Of a stretch of 44,672 nucleotides of DNA, positions 18,031-25,288 are shown one piece after another. The notes under the pieces were generated by a model that had not been told where the DNA came from, did no database searches, and worked only from the letters and a program-made list of their open reading frames with translations. Each line of letters opens with the position of its first letter. Within the stretch, counting starts at the first letter, position 1. The stretch is from assembly GCA_017535925.1 (NCBI GenBank), contig JAFXTD010000057.1:1-44672 (forward strand), read 5' to 3'. The translations under genes were made by a program, and so were the position numbers. This DNA is from Selenomonadaceae bacterium. Its GTDB lineage: Bacteria; Bacillota; Negativicutes; Selenomonadales; Selenomonadaceae.

Positions 18031-19241
18031 AATGTCGCCCCCTTATAAGCCGACGCAATGGCAATGCCGCCCGCCGAACGTTCAAAAATTTTATCACAGC
18101 CGCCGAGATTCGCGCCGACCACATGCAAGTTTTCAAAAAGAATTTTTCCGGCCGCGTCAATCGGATTCAAGTTGGCGTCAGTGAAAATGCCCGTCATTGA
18201 AAAACCTTGAGGCTTGTCGCCGAAAAGATTTTCATTGCTCCAATTTTCCGCGCCCGTCGTGAAGAAGACAGGCAGATTAAAAATCGGCTCAATGGGATTG
18301 TCGAATTCGCGCATTGTGATTCCGCCGCTGTAAAATCCGCCCGTTGCGAGGATAATTTTTTTTGCAGGGAAAGTTTTTTCGCGAACGGCATTTTCCACGA
18401 CGACGCCCGTAACTTTTTTGCCTTCGACGACGCCGCGAACAACTTTTGAGGTTTCAAAAATTTTGACGCCCGACTTTTGAAGATATTTTATAAAAGCGCG
18501 TTGAAGTCTGATACCGGGCGGCGAGGGCGGCAAGCAAGTCGTTTCTAAAATTTCTGCGCGGAGTTGTGATTTGACTGCGGCGCGTGAAGAATTTCCTTCC
18601 AAGCCCAAAATCGGCGGAATGATAATCGCATCGTCTTCAGTCGCGTTGAGGTTCTTCAAGGCGTCCGCAAAAATTTGTTCGTTGCCCGTCAAAAGTTGTG
18701 CGGCGTCCATGCAAGTGATATCGCGCCCGCCCAAAAGTTTGAGGTCAAGCGTTGCGGCTTCAAAAATTTTATCGGGGAAAATTTTTTTGAGGTTGTCGAT
18801 AATCATCGCCGCGTAAAAATCTTTCAAGCCCTTGATGCCCGCGACGAAAATTTTTTTCTTGTCGAGAAGTTTCGAGGCGTTCATGCTTTCGGGAACGAGG
18901 CCGGAATATTTCAGCGTACCGACCGCCGTGACAATCGGAATTTGCGCGCTCAAGTTGCCGTTGTAGGGAAGGTCTGCTTGAGCCGTAACGTCGCAGAAAA
19001 ATTTTGCCGCCGCGTCGATATTTTTCAAGCCGATTTTTTTATACGGGTGGTGTGCGGGAAGATTTTTAATCGCCTCGTCTGGAACTTCGGCGTTGAGAAA
19101 ATCAATCGCGCCGCTTGCAAGTGGCAAGGAACCGGAGCCGTAAGTCAGCAAGGCAACTCTTTGACCGCGATTCGCCGAGACTGCCGCCGACATAAAGCCC
19201 GAAAGTCCACCGCCGATAACAATCACGTCAAAAACTTTCAT
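18027..19241 (-). CDS. glpB: Anaerobic glycerol-3-phosphate dehydrogenase subunit B
   Basis: GlpB is the flavin-containing partner in the GlpABC complex. The 404-residue protein has an N-terminal dinucleotide-binding fold VIGGGLSGFMSAA (7-19), LPLASGAIDFL and a second nucleotide-binding run KIILATGGFYSGG. It ends near GGCDKIFERSAGGIAIA, typical of the family. GGGAGG lies before ATG 19241. It is separated from glpA by 45 bp holding a heptamer array. Confidence 0.93.
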   Translation of the reverse strand: MKVFDVIVIGGGLSGFMSAAVSANRGQRVALLTYGSGSLPLASGAIDFLNAEVPDEAIKNLPAHHPYKKIGLKNIDAAAKFFCDVTAQADLPYNGNLSAQIPIVTAVGTLKYSGLVPESMNASKLLDKKKIFVAGIKGLKDFYAAMIIDNLKKIFPDKIFEAATLDLKLLGGRDITCMDAAQLLTGNEQIFADALKNLNATEDDAIIIPPILGLEGNSSRAAVKSQLRAEILETTCLPPSPPGIRLQRAFIKYLQKSGVKIFETSKVVRGVVEGKKVTGVVVENAVREKTFPAKKIILATGGFYSGGITMREFDNPIEPIFNLPVFFTTGAENWSNENLFGDKPQGFSMTGIFTDANLNPIDAAGKILFENLHVVGANLGGCDKIFERSAGGIAIASAYKGATL

Positions 19242-19262
19242 TGCACGGCACCTCCCTTTTTT

Positions 19263-19338
19263 GAATTAGGAATTAGGAATGAGGAATTAGGAATTGTTTT
19301 TTGCATTACTCATTCCTCCTTGCGCATTATTAATTGCC
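19263..19338. repeat. Two opposed heptamer arrays at the glpA/glpB junction
   Basis: GAATTAG, GAATTAG, GAATGAG and GAATTAG run from 19263 to 19290. After a short T tract, CATTACT, CATTCCT, CCTTGCG, CATTATT and AATTGCC run from 19304 to 19338. The second array lies in glpA and encodes the GlpA tail INNAQGGMSNAKNNS in part. Confidence 0.86.
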
Positions 19339-20924
19339 ATTGAGAGTTCGTAAATCGCCCGCGTCATTTCCGTTTCGCGAAGTGTCCGACCTAAAAGCAC
19401 GGGGCGAATTCCTTTCCAACGACCTTGCAAAAATTCTTTCATGCGGGTCAAAGAATCTTTCGCGGTTGATTCGACGCCCGTATCAGCGAAGACAGCCGCC
19501 GCTCTCAATGCGCAGAAATTTCCTTGACAAGTGCCCATGCCGATTCGTGTCCGCCGCCGCACGTCGTTGACGATAAAGCTCGTGTCTTCTTTGCAAATTT
19601 CTTCGACTTCGGCGCGGGTGACATTTTCGCATTCGCAGACAAGTTCGCGGCTTTCGGGTTCAGCCTCAAGACGCTCGACAACTTTTTTGAAACGTTCGAC
19701 ACCCAAACGAGTTGCGGCGAGGTTGACGCCATACGACGGGAAAAATTTTTGGGCGCGGTCTTTGTCGGCTTGAGGGACTTCTTCGACAAGCGGCTCCTCC
19801 GCCGTTCGACAAGGCGTCGTGTTGTTGAGCTTGGCGCAAATTTGATTGCACATCTTTTCCGCCATAAATCTGAACGTCGTAAATTTTCCTCCGACAATCG
19901 TAAGCAAACCTTTCAAGCCGTCTTGCTCGTGGTCGACGATAGCAAAGCCTCTCGACGCGCTGCGACCGACTGCACCGCCGGGCGGAATGTAAAGCGGTCG
20001 ACTGCCTGCGAACGTCCTCAAAATTCTGAAGTCACGAAGGTCTTCAAAAGTTTGCTCGCCGATTTTCAAGAGGCTCTCGACTTCCTCGCGTGAAGTGCTC
20101 GTGTCTTCGGGACTTGGAACGCTCATTGACGATGTGCCCAGAATTGTAATTGAGCCGTGCGGAACAAAAATATCGCCGTCGGAAGACTTGTGCAACCGAT
20201 TGACGACATGATTAACAATTCGTTGATTGAAGGCAATTAAAGTTCCCTTGTCGGGTTGAACGCCGATTTCGACACCCGCAAGCTTGCCGACGAAACCTGC
20301 CCAGCTGCCCGCCGCATTGACCGCAATGTCACAGCCGATTTCGTATTCTTCGCCGGTAAATTGATTTCGAACTTTGACGCCGCGCAACTCGCCGTTGACT
20401 ATGTCGAAGCCGATAACTTCCGTGTAAGTCTTGACTTGTCCGCCGTAGCGTTTGGAAGAGTCAATCAGTTGCCAAGACATGCGGAAGCCGTCAATCGCCG
20501 CGTCGGGCACGAGGTAAGCACTCTTGACATGCTTGCGTGAAAGTCTCGGTTCCAATTTAAAAGCCTCGTCCAAAGTTATCGGTGTCGCCTCGATTCCGCT
20601 GTCGGCACAACCTTTGACCCAAAGTTCCTCGTAAGCCTCGTCGTCAATGTCAAGGCGCGTGAACATTCCGCCGCACGGTTCGACGCAACTCTTGCCGATT
20701 TTGCGCATGATTTGGTTTTCGATAATGCATTCCTTCGCAGCCTCTTGGTCTTTGACGGCATAACGACCGCCGCTGTGAAGCAATCCGTGATAGCGGGAAC
20801 TCGCGCCGTTGACCAAATCGTTTTTTTCGACAAGCAGAGCCTTGACGCCTCGCATCGACAAATCGCGCAGGATACCCAAGCCCGTTGCTCCGCCGCCGAT
20901 TACAACAACCGTAGCTTTCTCCAT
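19287..20924 (-). CDS. glpA: Anaerobic glycerol-3-phosphate dehydrogenase subunit A
   Basis: GlpA oxidises glycerol-3-phosphate to dihydroxyacetone phosphate with FAD. The 545-residue protein starts with VVVIGGGATGLGILRDLSMRG and has the substrate-region run NGASSRYHGLLHSGGRY. A C-terminal BFD-like iron-sulfur domain follows, with CECENVTRAEVEEIC and GMGTCQGNFC. ATG 20924 with AGGTG upstream is chosen; a longer frame to 20969 lacks a site. It is the first gene of glpABC-cda-like-glpK-glpF. The last 15 or so residues derive from a heptamer array and are probably not part of the fold. Confidence 0.94.
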   Translation of the reverse strand: MEKATVVVIGGGATGLGILRDLSMRGVKALLVEKNDLVNGASSRYHGLLHSGGRYAVKDQEAAKECIIENQIMRKIGKSCVEPCGGMFTRLDIDDEAYEELWVKGCADSGIEATPITLDEAFKLEPRLSRKHVKSAYLVPDAAIDGFRMSWQLIDSSKRYGGQVKTYTEVIGFDIVNGELRGVKVRNQFTGEEYEIGCDIAVNAAGSWAGFVGKLAGVEIGVQPDKGTLIAFNQRIVNHVVNRLHKSSDGDIFVPHGSITILGTSSMSVPSPEDTSTSREEVESLLKIGEQTFEDLRDFRILRTFAGSRPLYIPPGGAVGRSASRGFAIVDHEQDGLKGLLTIVGGKFTTFRFMAEKMCNQICAKLNNTTPCRTAEEPLVEEVPQADKDRAQKFFPSYGVNLAATRLGVERFKKVVERLEAEPESRELVCECENVTRAEVEEICKEDTSFIVNDVRRRTRIGMGTCQGNFCALRAAAVFADTGVESTAKDSLTRMKEFLQGRWKGIRPVLLGRTLRETEMTRAIYELSMAINNAQGGMSNAKNNS

Positions 20925-20969
20925 ATCGCTCACCTTTTCGTTAAAATTTCTCCTGAAAACTTTATGCAA

Positions 20970-20998
20970 ATTCTATAGCACATTTGAGCTTAGGTCAA
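20970..20998 (-). promoter_or_regulatory. Promoter of the glp operon
   Basis: On the minus strand TTGACC (20993-20998) is followed by a 17-base spacer and TAGAAT (20970-20975), 45 bases before the glpA start. No obvious repressor palindrome is seen around it. Confidence 0.7.
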
Positions 20999-21006
20999 CC
21001 GTTTGC

Positions 21007-21036
21007 AAAAAAAATCCCCCGCCTTTCACGAGGGAT
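21007..21036 (-). terminator. Terminator of the small membrane-protein pair
   Basis: ATCCCTCG pairs with CGGGGGAT around a 7-nt loop, and eight T follow on the minus strand, just after the stop of the 21046 gene. Confidence 0.82.
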
Positions 21037-21045
21037 AAAAATTTT

Positions 21046-21387
21046 TCACTTGAGGAAACGTCTGCAGATAAGTTCGCCGACACACCAGCCGGCACATACG
21101 ACCAAGAAGCCTCGCCAACCGTAGCAATAGGAGGCCGCCGCCGCAATCGGAATGAAAATTATCGTCTTGACTTTGAGGCTCGTATTTGTTCGGAAGAAAT
21201 TTTTAATGCGCCGCTTGTTCTCCTTCCAATCGTAAATGACACTGCCCAGCCACCAGCCGATTGCCGCAGCCACAATGCCGAGCCAACCGTTAAAGCAATA
21301 ACTGATTGCCGCCATCAAAATAAAACACAAAATCATAAAACGTGTCTTGCCGAGTCTCCTGAAAAAATTTCTTAAATTATTTTTCAC
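21046..21387 (-). CDS. Small membrane protein with two similar halves
   Basis: The 113-residue protein is not recognised. It is strongly hydrophobic and made of two related halves: one contains AAISYCFNGWLGIVAAAIGW and the other AAAASYCYGWRGFLVVCAGW. Each half has a helix, a short turn with G-W-x-G, and a second helix, so four membrane segments are likely. A basic loop (KENKRRIKNFFR) joins the halves. The start is GTG 21387 with AGGTGA upstream, overlapping the previous gene by 11 bp. This looks like an internal duplication. Confidence 0.65.
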   Translation of the reverse strand: MKNNLRNFFRRLGKTRFMILCFILMAAISYCFNGWLGIVAAAIGWWLGSVIYDWKENKRRIKNFFRTNTSLKVKTIIFIPIAAAASYCYGWRGFLVVCAGWCVGELICRRFLK

Positions 21388-21664
21388 GGGCTGTCACCTG
21401 CCTAATCCTTTTTCTGCGCGGCGTTCTTTCAACATCCGGAAATAATTGCTGCAAAGACCATGCGAACGCAAAACCGCAAACGAATTTATCAATACCTTCA
21501 AAACCCTTTCCGAAGATAATTACATAAAAAGGAGTTACCAGAAAAAAAAACGCGATTACTCGATTGAAAAGACTGCCCGTCCCAAAAACTCGTTCAAGCG
21601 AATTCAAAACTCGTTCAAGCGAATCTAAAACTCGTTCAAGCAAATCTAAGAATTTGTTTCCCAT
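21377..21664 (-). CDS. Small membrane protein with N-terminal leucine heptads
   Basis: The 95-residue product is not recognised. It starts with a short amphipathic helix built from three heptads of the type LxSLERV, encoded by three 21-bp DNA repeats. Two hydrophobic segments follow (around VIAFFFLVTPFYVIIFG and FVCGFAFAW), then a basic tail. ATG 21664 has GGAGGGGG upstream. It is translationally coupled to the 21046 gene, and the two share a terminator. Confidence 0.6.
   Translation of the reverse strand: MGNKFLDLLERVLDSLERVLNSLERVFGTGSLFNRVIAFFFLVTPFYVIIFGKGFEGIDKFVCGFAFAWSLQQLFPDVERTPRRKRIRQVTAREK
21589..21651. repeat. Three 21-bp tandem repeats in a membrane-protein gene
   Basis: Units starting CTCGTTCAAGC lie at 21589, 21610 and 21631, each 21 bp and nearly identical. 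They encode the seven-residue unit LxSLERV. The unit is a multiple of both three and seven, so copy number can change without a frameshift. Confidence 0.85.
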
Positions 21665-21740
21665 TTTAATTCCCCCTCCGAAAATCTTATCACTTGCGGC
21701 AATTATAACAGAAAAATTTTTTCACGTCGATAAAATTTTT

Positions 21741-21770
21741 TTGACAAGGTCGCGAAAATTAAACTATAAT
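21741..21770 (+). promoter_or_regulatory. Promoter of the first binding-protein gene
   Basis: A perfect TTGACA at 21741-21746 and a perfect TATAAT at 21765-21770 are separated by 18 bases. They lie 45 bases before the GTG start. Confidence 0.85.
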
Positions 21771-21815
21771 ACAGCGCAGTTTACGTTGAAAATTTTCAAG
21801 AAAGGAGGCATAACC

Positions 21816-22619
21816 GTGAAGAGAATTTTTTTTATGTTGCTGTTGACGATTTTTATGTTGACGGGTTGCGGCGGCGAAGTCGAATCACAAGACACGGGCA
21901 ACACGAAAAACAAAAACACGTTAGTAATCGGGCTCGACGACCAATACGCGCCGATGGGTTTTCGCAATGAAAAAGGCGAACTTGTCGGCATTGATATTGA
22001 CCTCGCAAATGAAGCGGCAAGACGTATGGGCGTCAAATTTAAATTTCAACCAATCGACTGGAACAAGAAGGAAGATGAACTCGATTCGGGGCGCATTGAT
22101 ATTATTTGGAACGGGCTTGACATTACGCCCGAACGCAAGGAACGCATCCTCTACAGCAAGCCCTACATGGACAATCGTCAGATACTTTTGGTTAAGATTG
22201 ACAGCGATTTGAAAATTCGCTCCGAACACGACCTCGCGGACAAACTCGTCGCCACTCAAGCCGGCTCGAATTCCGAAACTTACGTTCATCAAAACGACGC
22301 GCTCAAAAATTCTTTCAAAGAGTTCAGAACCTTCCTCAACTTCAAGGAGGCTTTTGCGGCTCTGGAAAGCGGCGAAATTGATGTGCTTATCGTCGACGAA
22401 CTTGCAGGGCGTTATGAGATGAGCAAAGTTCCTGCAAAGTTCAAGGCAATCGAAGTTACAATCGGCCCCGTCACCGAAATCGGAATCGGCTTCCGCAAAG
22501 ACGATATTGAATTGCGCGACAGAGTTCAACTGGTTTTTGACGACATGGTAAGGGACGGCACTGCCAAGAAAATTTCCGAGCATTGGTTTCAAGCAGATTT
22601 GATTAAGTACAGAAGATGA
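21816..22619 (+). CDS. Amino-acid ABC transporter substrate-binding lipoprotein 1
   Basis: This is an extracytoplasmic solute-binding protein of the polar amino-acid family (SBP_bac_3). The 267-residue product starts at GTG 21816, with AAAGGAGG upstream, and has a lipoprotein signal ending LTGC. The ligand domain starts IGLDDQYAPMGF and carries GIDIDLANEAARRMGV, IDIIWNGLDITPERK, KPYMDNRQI, and VATQAGSNSE. It is one of three tandem paralogues before a single permease. The ligand is not known; no clear arginine or cystine signature was identified. Confidence 0.92.
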   Translation: MKRIFFMLLLTIFMLTGCGGEVESQDTGNTKNKNTLVIGLDDQYAPMGFRNEKGELVGIDIDLANEAARRMGVKFKFQPIDWNKKEDELDSGRIDIIWNGLDITPERKERILYSKPYMDNRQILLVKIDSDLKIRSEHDLADKLVATQAGSNSETYVHQNDALKNSFKEFRTFLNFKEAFAALESGEIDVLIVDELAGRYEMSKVPAKFKAIEVTIGPVTEIGIGFRKDDIELRDRVQLVFDDMVRDGTAKKISEHWFQADLIKYRR

Positions 22620-22671
22620 CACTTATAAAAAGCAGTTTATTAATTTTTCAACGAAGGAGAATTTTTAATCT

Positions 22672-23475
22672 GTGAGAAAAATTTCTATGGTGATTCTGCT
22701 TCTGTCGACGATTATTTTTGCGGGTTGCGTTGGCGGAGGCACGACTTTAAATTCCGGCGGAAGAAACATTGAAAAAATTATAATCGGCATTGACGACGAA
22801 TTCCCGCCGATATGTTTTCATAATGAGCGAAAAGAACTTGTCGGCTTCGATATCGACCTCGCCAAAGAGACGGCGAAACGTTTGGGCGTCGAAGTCGAAT
22901 TCAAACCCATTGAGTGGGACAAAAAACGCGAGGAAATTACTTCGGGCAACGTCGACATTATCTGGAACGGATTGGACATAACCGAAGAGCGCAAAGAGTA
23001 CATGATTTTCACAAGACCCTACATGGACGACAGGCAGATTTTTTTGGTAAAGGATACCGACAAGCAAAGCATACGTTCCGAAGGCGACCTTGCAGGCAAA
23101 ATCGTCGGCATGCAAGCCGGCTCCACTTCAGAGGATTATCTGCAACGGGACGACAACCTCAAAGAAAGTCTCGGCGAGTACAAAACCTACAGGAAATTTA
23201 ACGATATGCTTGAGGCTTTGGAAAACGACGAGGTTGATGTGCTTATCTGCGACGAACTCATTGCCCGTTACGAAAACAAAAACAATCCCCATCATTACGA
23301 ATTGATAGATGCGAAAATCGATTTTGTTGTCGAAATGGCAGTCGGCTTTCGAAAAGAGGATGTCGAACTGCGCGACAGAGTTCAAGAGACTTTTGACGAG
23401 ATGGTTGAAGACGGTACGGCAAGAAAAATTTCCGAAAAATGGTTTCAAGCAGATTTGATTAAATCTGTCAGATAA
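22672..23475 (+). CDS. Amino-acid ABC transporter substrate-binding lipoprotein 2
   Basis: This 267-residue paralogue follows 52 bases after the first. It has GTG 22672, GAAGGAGA upstream and a lipobox IFAGC. Motifs parallel its neighbours: IGIDDEFPPICF, GFDIDLAKETAKRLGV, VDIIWNGLDITEERK and RPYMDDRQI. It is the most divergent copy: PPICF replaces APMGF in the first ligand strand and the C-terminal half differs more, so its specificity may differ. No promoter of its own was identified, so it is probably co-transcribed with copy 1. Confidence 0.9.
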   Translation: MRKISMVILLLSTIIFAGCVGGGTTLNSGGRNIEKIIIGIDDEFPPICFHNERKELVGFDIDLAKETAKRLGVEVEFKPIEWDKKREEITSGNVDIIWNGLDITEERKEYMIFTRPYMDDRQIFLVKDTDKQSIRSEGDLAGKIVGMQAGSTSEDYLQRDDNLKESLGEYKTYRKFNDMLEALENDEVDVLICDELIARYENKNNPHHYELIDAKIDFVVEMAVGFRKEDVELRDRVQETFDEMVEDGTARKISEKWFQADLIKSVR

Positions 23476-23511
23476 GCTTTCATTTTTTTTTCAAAAGTTT
23501 TGGTGCCGCCC

Positions 23512-23540
23512 TTGCAATGACTTTAGCGATAAAGTATAAT
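23512..23540 (+). promoter_or_regulatory. Promoter of the third binding-protein gene
   Basis: TTGCAA (23512-23517), a 17-base spacer and a perfect TATAAT (23535-23540) precede GTG 23586. The third paralogue can therefore be expressed separately from the first two. Confidence 0.8.
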
Positions 23541-23585
23541 GCAACGCGGTTATCAAAACTTTTTTTGTTGAAAGGATGTTTAGCA

Positions 23586-24398
23586 GTGAAAAAAATTTTT
23601 ACGGCTGTCTTGCTCCTCGTGACGATGGTCTTTGCAGGTTGCGGCGGCGGCAACGAACCGGCTAAAAAAGACGACGGTGCTTCCAAAGAAGAAGTCAAGA
23701 AAATTGTTATCGGACTCGACGACGAATATGCGCCTATGGGTTTCAAAGACGAAAAGAATGAGATTATCGGTTTCGACGTTGACCTCGCAAAAGAGGCTGC
23801 AAAGCGTCTCGGCTCCGAAGTCGAATTCAAGGCTATCGATTGGAACAGCAAAGAGGCGGAACTCAAAAGCGGACGCATTGACATTATCTGGAACGGATTG
23901 GACATAACTCCCGAACGCCAAGAGAATATGCTCTTCAGCAAGCCCTACATGGACAATCGCCAAATTGTTTTCGTGAAGAAGGATAACGCTCAAGGCATCA
24001 TGACCGAAAGTGACCTCGCGGGCAAAGCTGTCGGAACTCAAGCGGGCTCCACTGCCGAAGCTTACATTACCGGCAACGAGGCTCTCAAGAACGGCTTTAA
24101 AGAATTCAAAACTTACGGCGACTACGTGAGCGCGTTCATGGATTTGGAAAACGGCAGAATCGACGCGTTGGTTTGCGACGAAATTGTCGGGCGTTATGCA
24201 ATGAGCAAGCAAAACGGAAAATTTGACGCGCTTGACGTGACGGTTGGTCCTGTCAGCGAATTCGGCATTGCCTTCCGCAAAGACGACACCGAGCTCCGCG
24301 ACAAAGTTCAAAAAGTTTTCGACGATATGGTTAAAGACGGCGCGGCAGGCAAAATTTCCGAGCAATGGTTCGGTGCCGACCTTGTCAAGAAAAAATAA
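23586..24398 (+). CDS. Amino-acid ABC transporter substrate-binding lipoprotein 3
   Basis: The 270-residue product starts at GTG 23586 after GAAAGGA and has a lipobox VFAGC followed by a charged linker. Motifs IGLDDEYAPMGF, GFDVDLAKEAAKRLGS, IDIIWNGLDITPERQ, KPYMDNRQI and VGTQAGSTAE are close to copy 1. It has its own promoter and is nearest to the permease, so it is the likeliest cognate binding protein. A long hairpin made of opposed heptamer arrays separates it from the permease. Confidence 0.92.
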   Translation: MKKIFTAVLLLVTMVFAGCGGGNEPAKKDDGASKEEVKKIVIGLDDEYAPMGFKDEKNEIIGFDVDLAKEAAKRLGSEVEFKAIDWNSKEAELKSGRIDIIWNGLDITPERQENMLFSKPYMDNRQIVFVKKDNAQGIMTESDLAGKAVGTQAGSTAEAYITGNEALKNGFKEFKTYGDYVSAFMDLENGRIDALVCDEIVGRYAMSKQNGKFDALDVTVGPVSEFGIAFRKDDTELRDKVQKVFDDMVKDGAAGKISEQWFGADLVKKK

Positions 24399-24442
24399 TC
24401 GGCAGTTGCTGATGATTCAATAAACAGTGACCGCCGCAGATT

Positions 24443-24522
24443 CAATTAGGAATGTGGAATTAGGAATGAGGAATTAAAGCGCGAATCTCAATTCCTAATT
24501 CCTAACTCCTAATTCCTAATTG
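24443..24522. repeat. Inverted heptamer arrays forming a 33-bp hairpin
   Basis: AATTAGG, AATGTGG, AATTAGG and AATGAGG units (24443-24475) are followed after 14 nt by AATTCCT-type units in reverse orientation (24490-24522). The arms pair with about four mismatches in 33. It lies between the third binding protein and the permease, so RNA copies could block 3' exonucleases or attenuate downstream transcription. Confidence 0.88.
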
Positions 24523-24551
24523 TTTTTGACGGGAGTTAGGGAATATCTGTT

Positions 24552-25196
24552 ATGGAAAAATTTTTGGATATGACAGTCCTCATTTTGGAGGGCGCAGAAG
24601 TCACGCTGGAAATTTTCTTCGTGACTTTGATTTTAAGCTTGCCGATTGGTGCTCTTGCGGCATTGGGGAGGATTTCAAGTTTCGCGCCGCTTCGTTACCT
24701 CATGGAGTTCTACGTCTGGATAATGCGCGGCACGCCCTTGATGTTGCAACTCTTATTCGTGTACTTCGCTTTGCCGATGGTCGGAATCATGTTGCCGGAC
24801 GTGGCGGCGGCTTTGCTGGCGTTCACACTCAACTACGCGGCGTACTTCGCGGAAATTTTCCGAGCAGGCATTCAAGCGATACCTAAAGGACAATACGAGG
24901 CTGCAAAAGCTCTGGGGCTCAAGCATTGGCAAATGATGCGTTACATAATCTTCCCGCAAGTGTTGCGCGTCGTCTTGCCGCCGATTTCAAACGAAACGAT
25001 AAACCTCGTCAAAGACACCTCGCTGATTTATATCTTGGCAATGAACGACTTGTTGAGAGTGGCACGCACGATTGTCCAGCGCGAATTCGACATGACGCCG
25101 TTTGTTATCGCGGGCGCATTTTATCTGGCAATGACTGCGGTCTTGACTTGGGTCTTTAAGAAACTTGAACAACGCTACGGCTCATACGAGACTTAA
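24552..25196 (+). CDS. Amino-acid ABC transporter permease
   Basis: The 214-residue membrane protein belongs to the HisM/GlnP family of polar amino-acid permeases. It has about five hydrophobic helices, the segment VWIMRGTPLMLQLLFVYFALP and the EAA loop EAAKALGLKHWQMMRYIIFPQ near residue 118, which contacts the ATPase. GGGAGTTAGGGA lies ahead of the ATG. No ATPase gene follows; a murein amidase does, so the ATPase must be elsewhere or shared. Confidence 0.93.
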   Translation: MEKFLDMTVLILEGAEVTLEIFFVTLILSLPIGALAALGRISSFAPLRYLMEFYVWIMRGTPLMLQLLFVYFALPMVGIMLPDVAAALLAFTLNYAAYFAEIFRAGIQAIPKGQYEAAKALGLKHWQMMRYIIFPQVLRVVLPPISNETINLVKDTSLIYILAMNDLLRVARTIVQREFDMTPFVIAGAFYLAMTAVLTWVFKKLEQRYGSYET

Positions 25197-25200
25197 AAGC

Positions 25201-25273
25201 AATTAGAAATGCGCAATGCGTAATGCGTAATGAAAAAATAATTGCGCCTTACGCATTACGAATTACGCATTGA
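25201..25273. repeat. Inverted heptamer arrays between permease and amidase
   Basis: AATGCGC, AATGCGT and AATGCGT units (left arm 25208-25230) face ACGCATT and ACGAATT units (right arm 25249-25271), making a 23-bp stem with an 18-nt loop. The left block nearly matches the coding cassettes in metH. Confidence 0.87.
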
Positions 25274-25288
25274 AGAGGAGGCTTTGGG

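Noticed and set aside
21589..21651. CRISPR-like array
   Set aside because: The three 21-bp units are contiguous with no spacers and encode a protein repeat. None of the heptamer arrays has spacers either. No cas gene is present.
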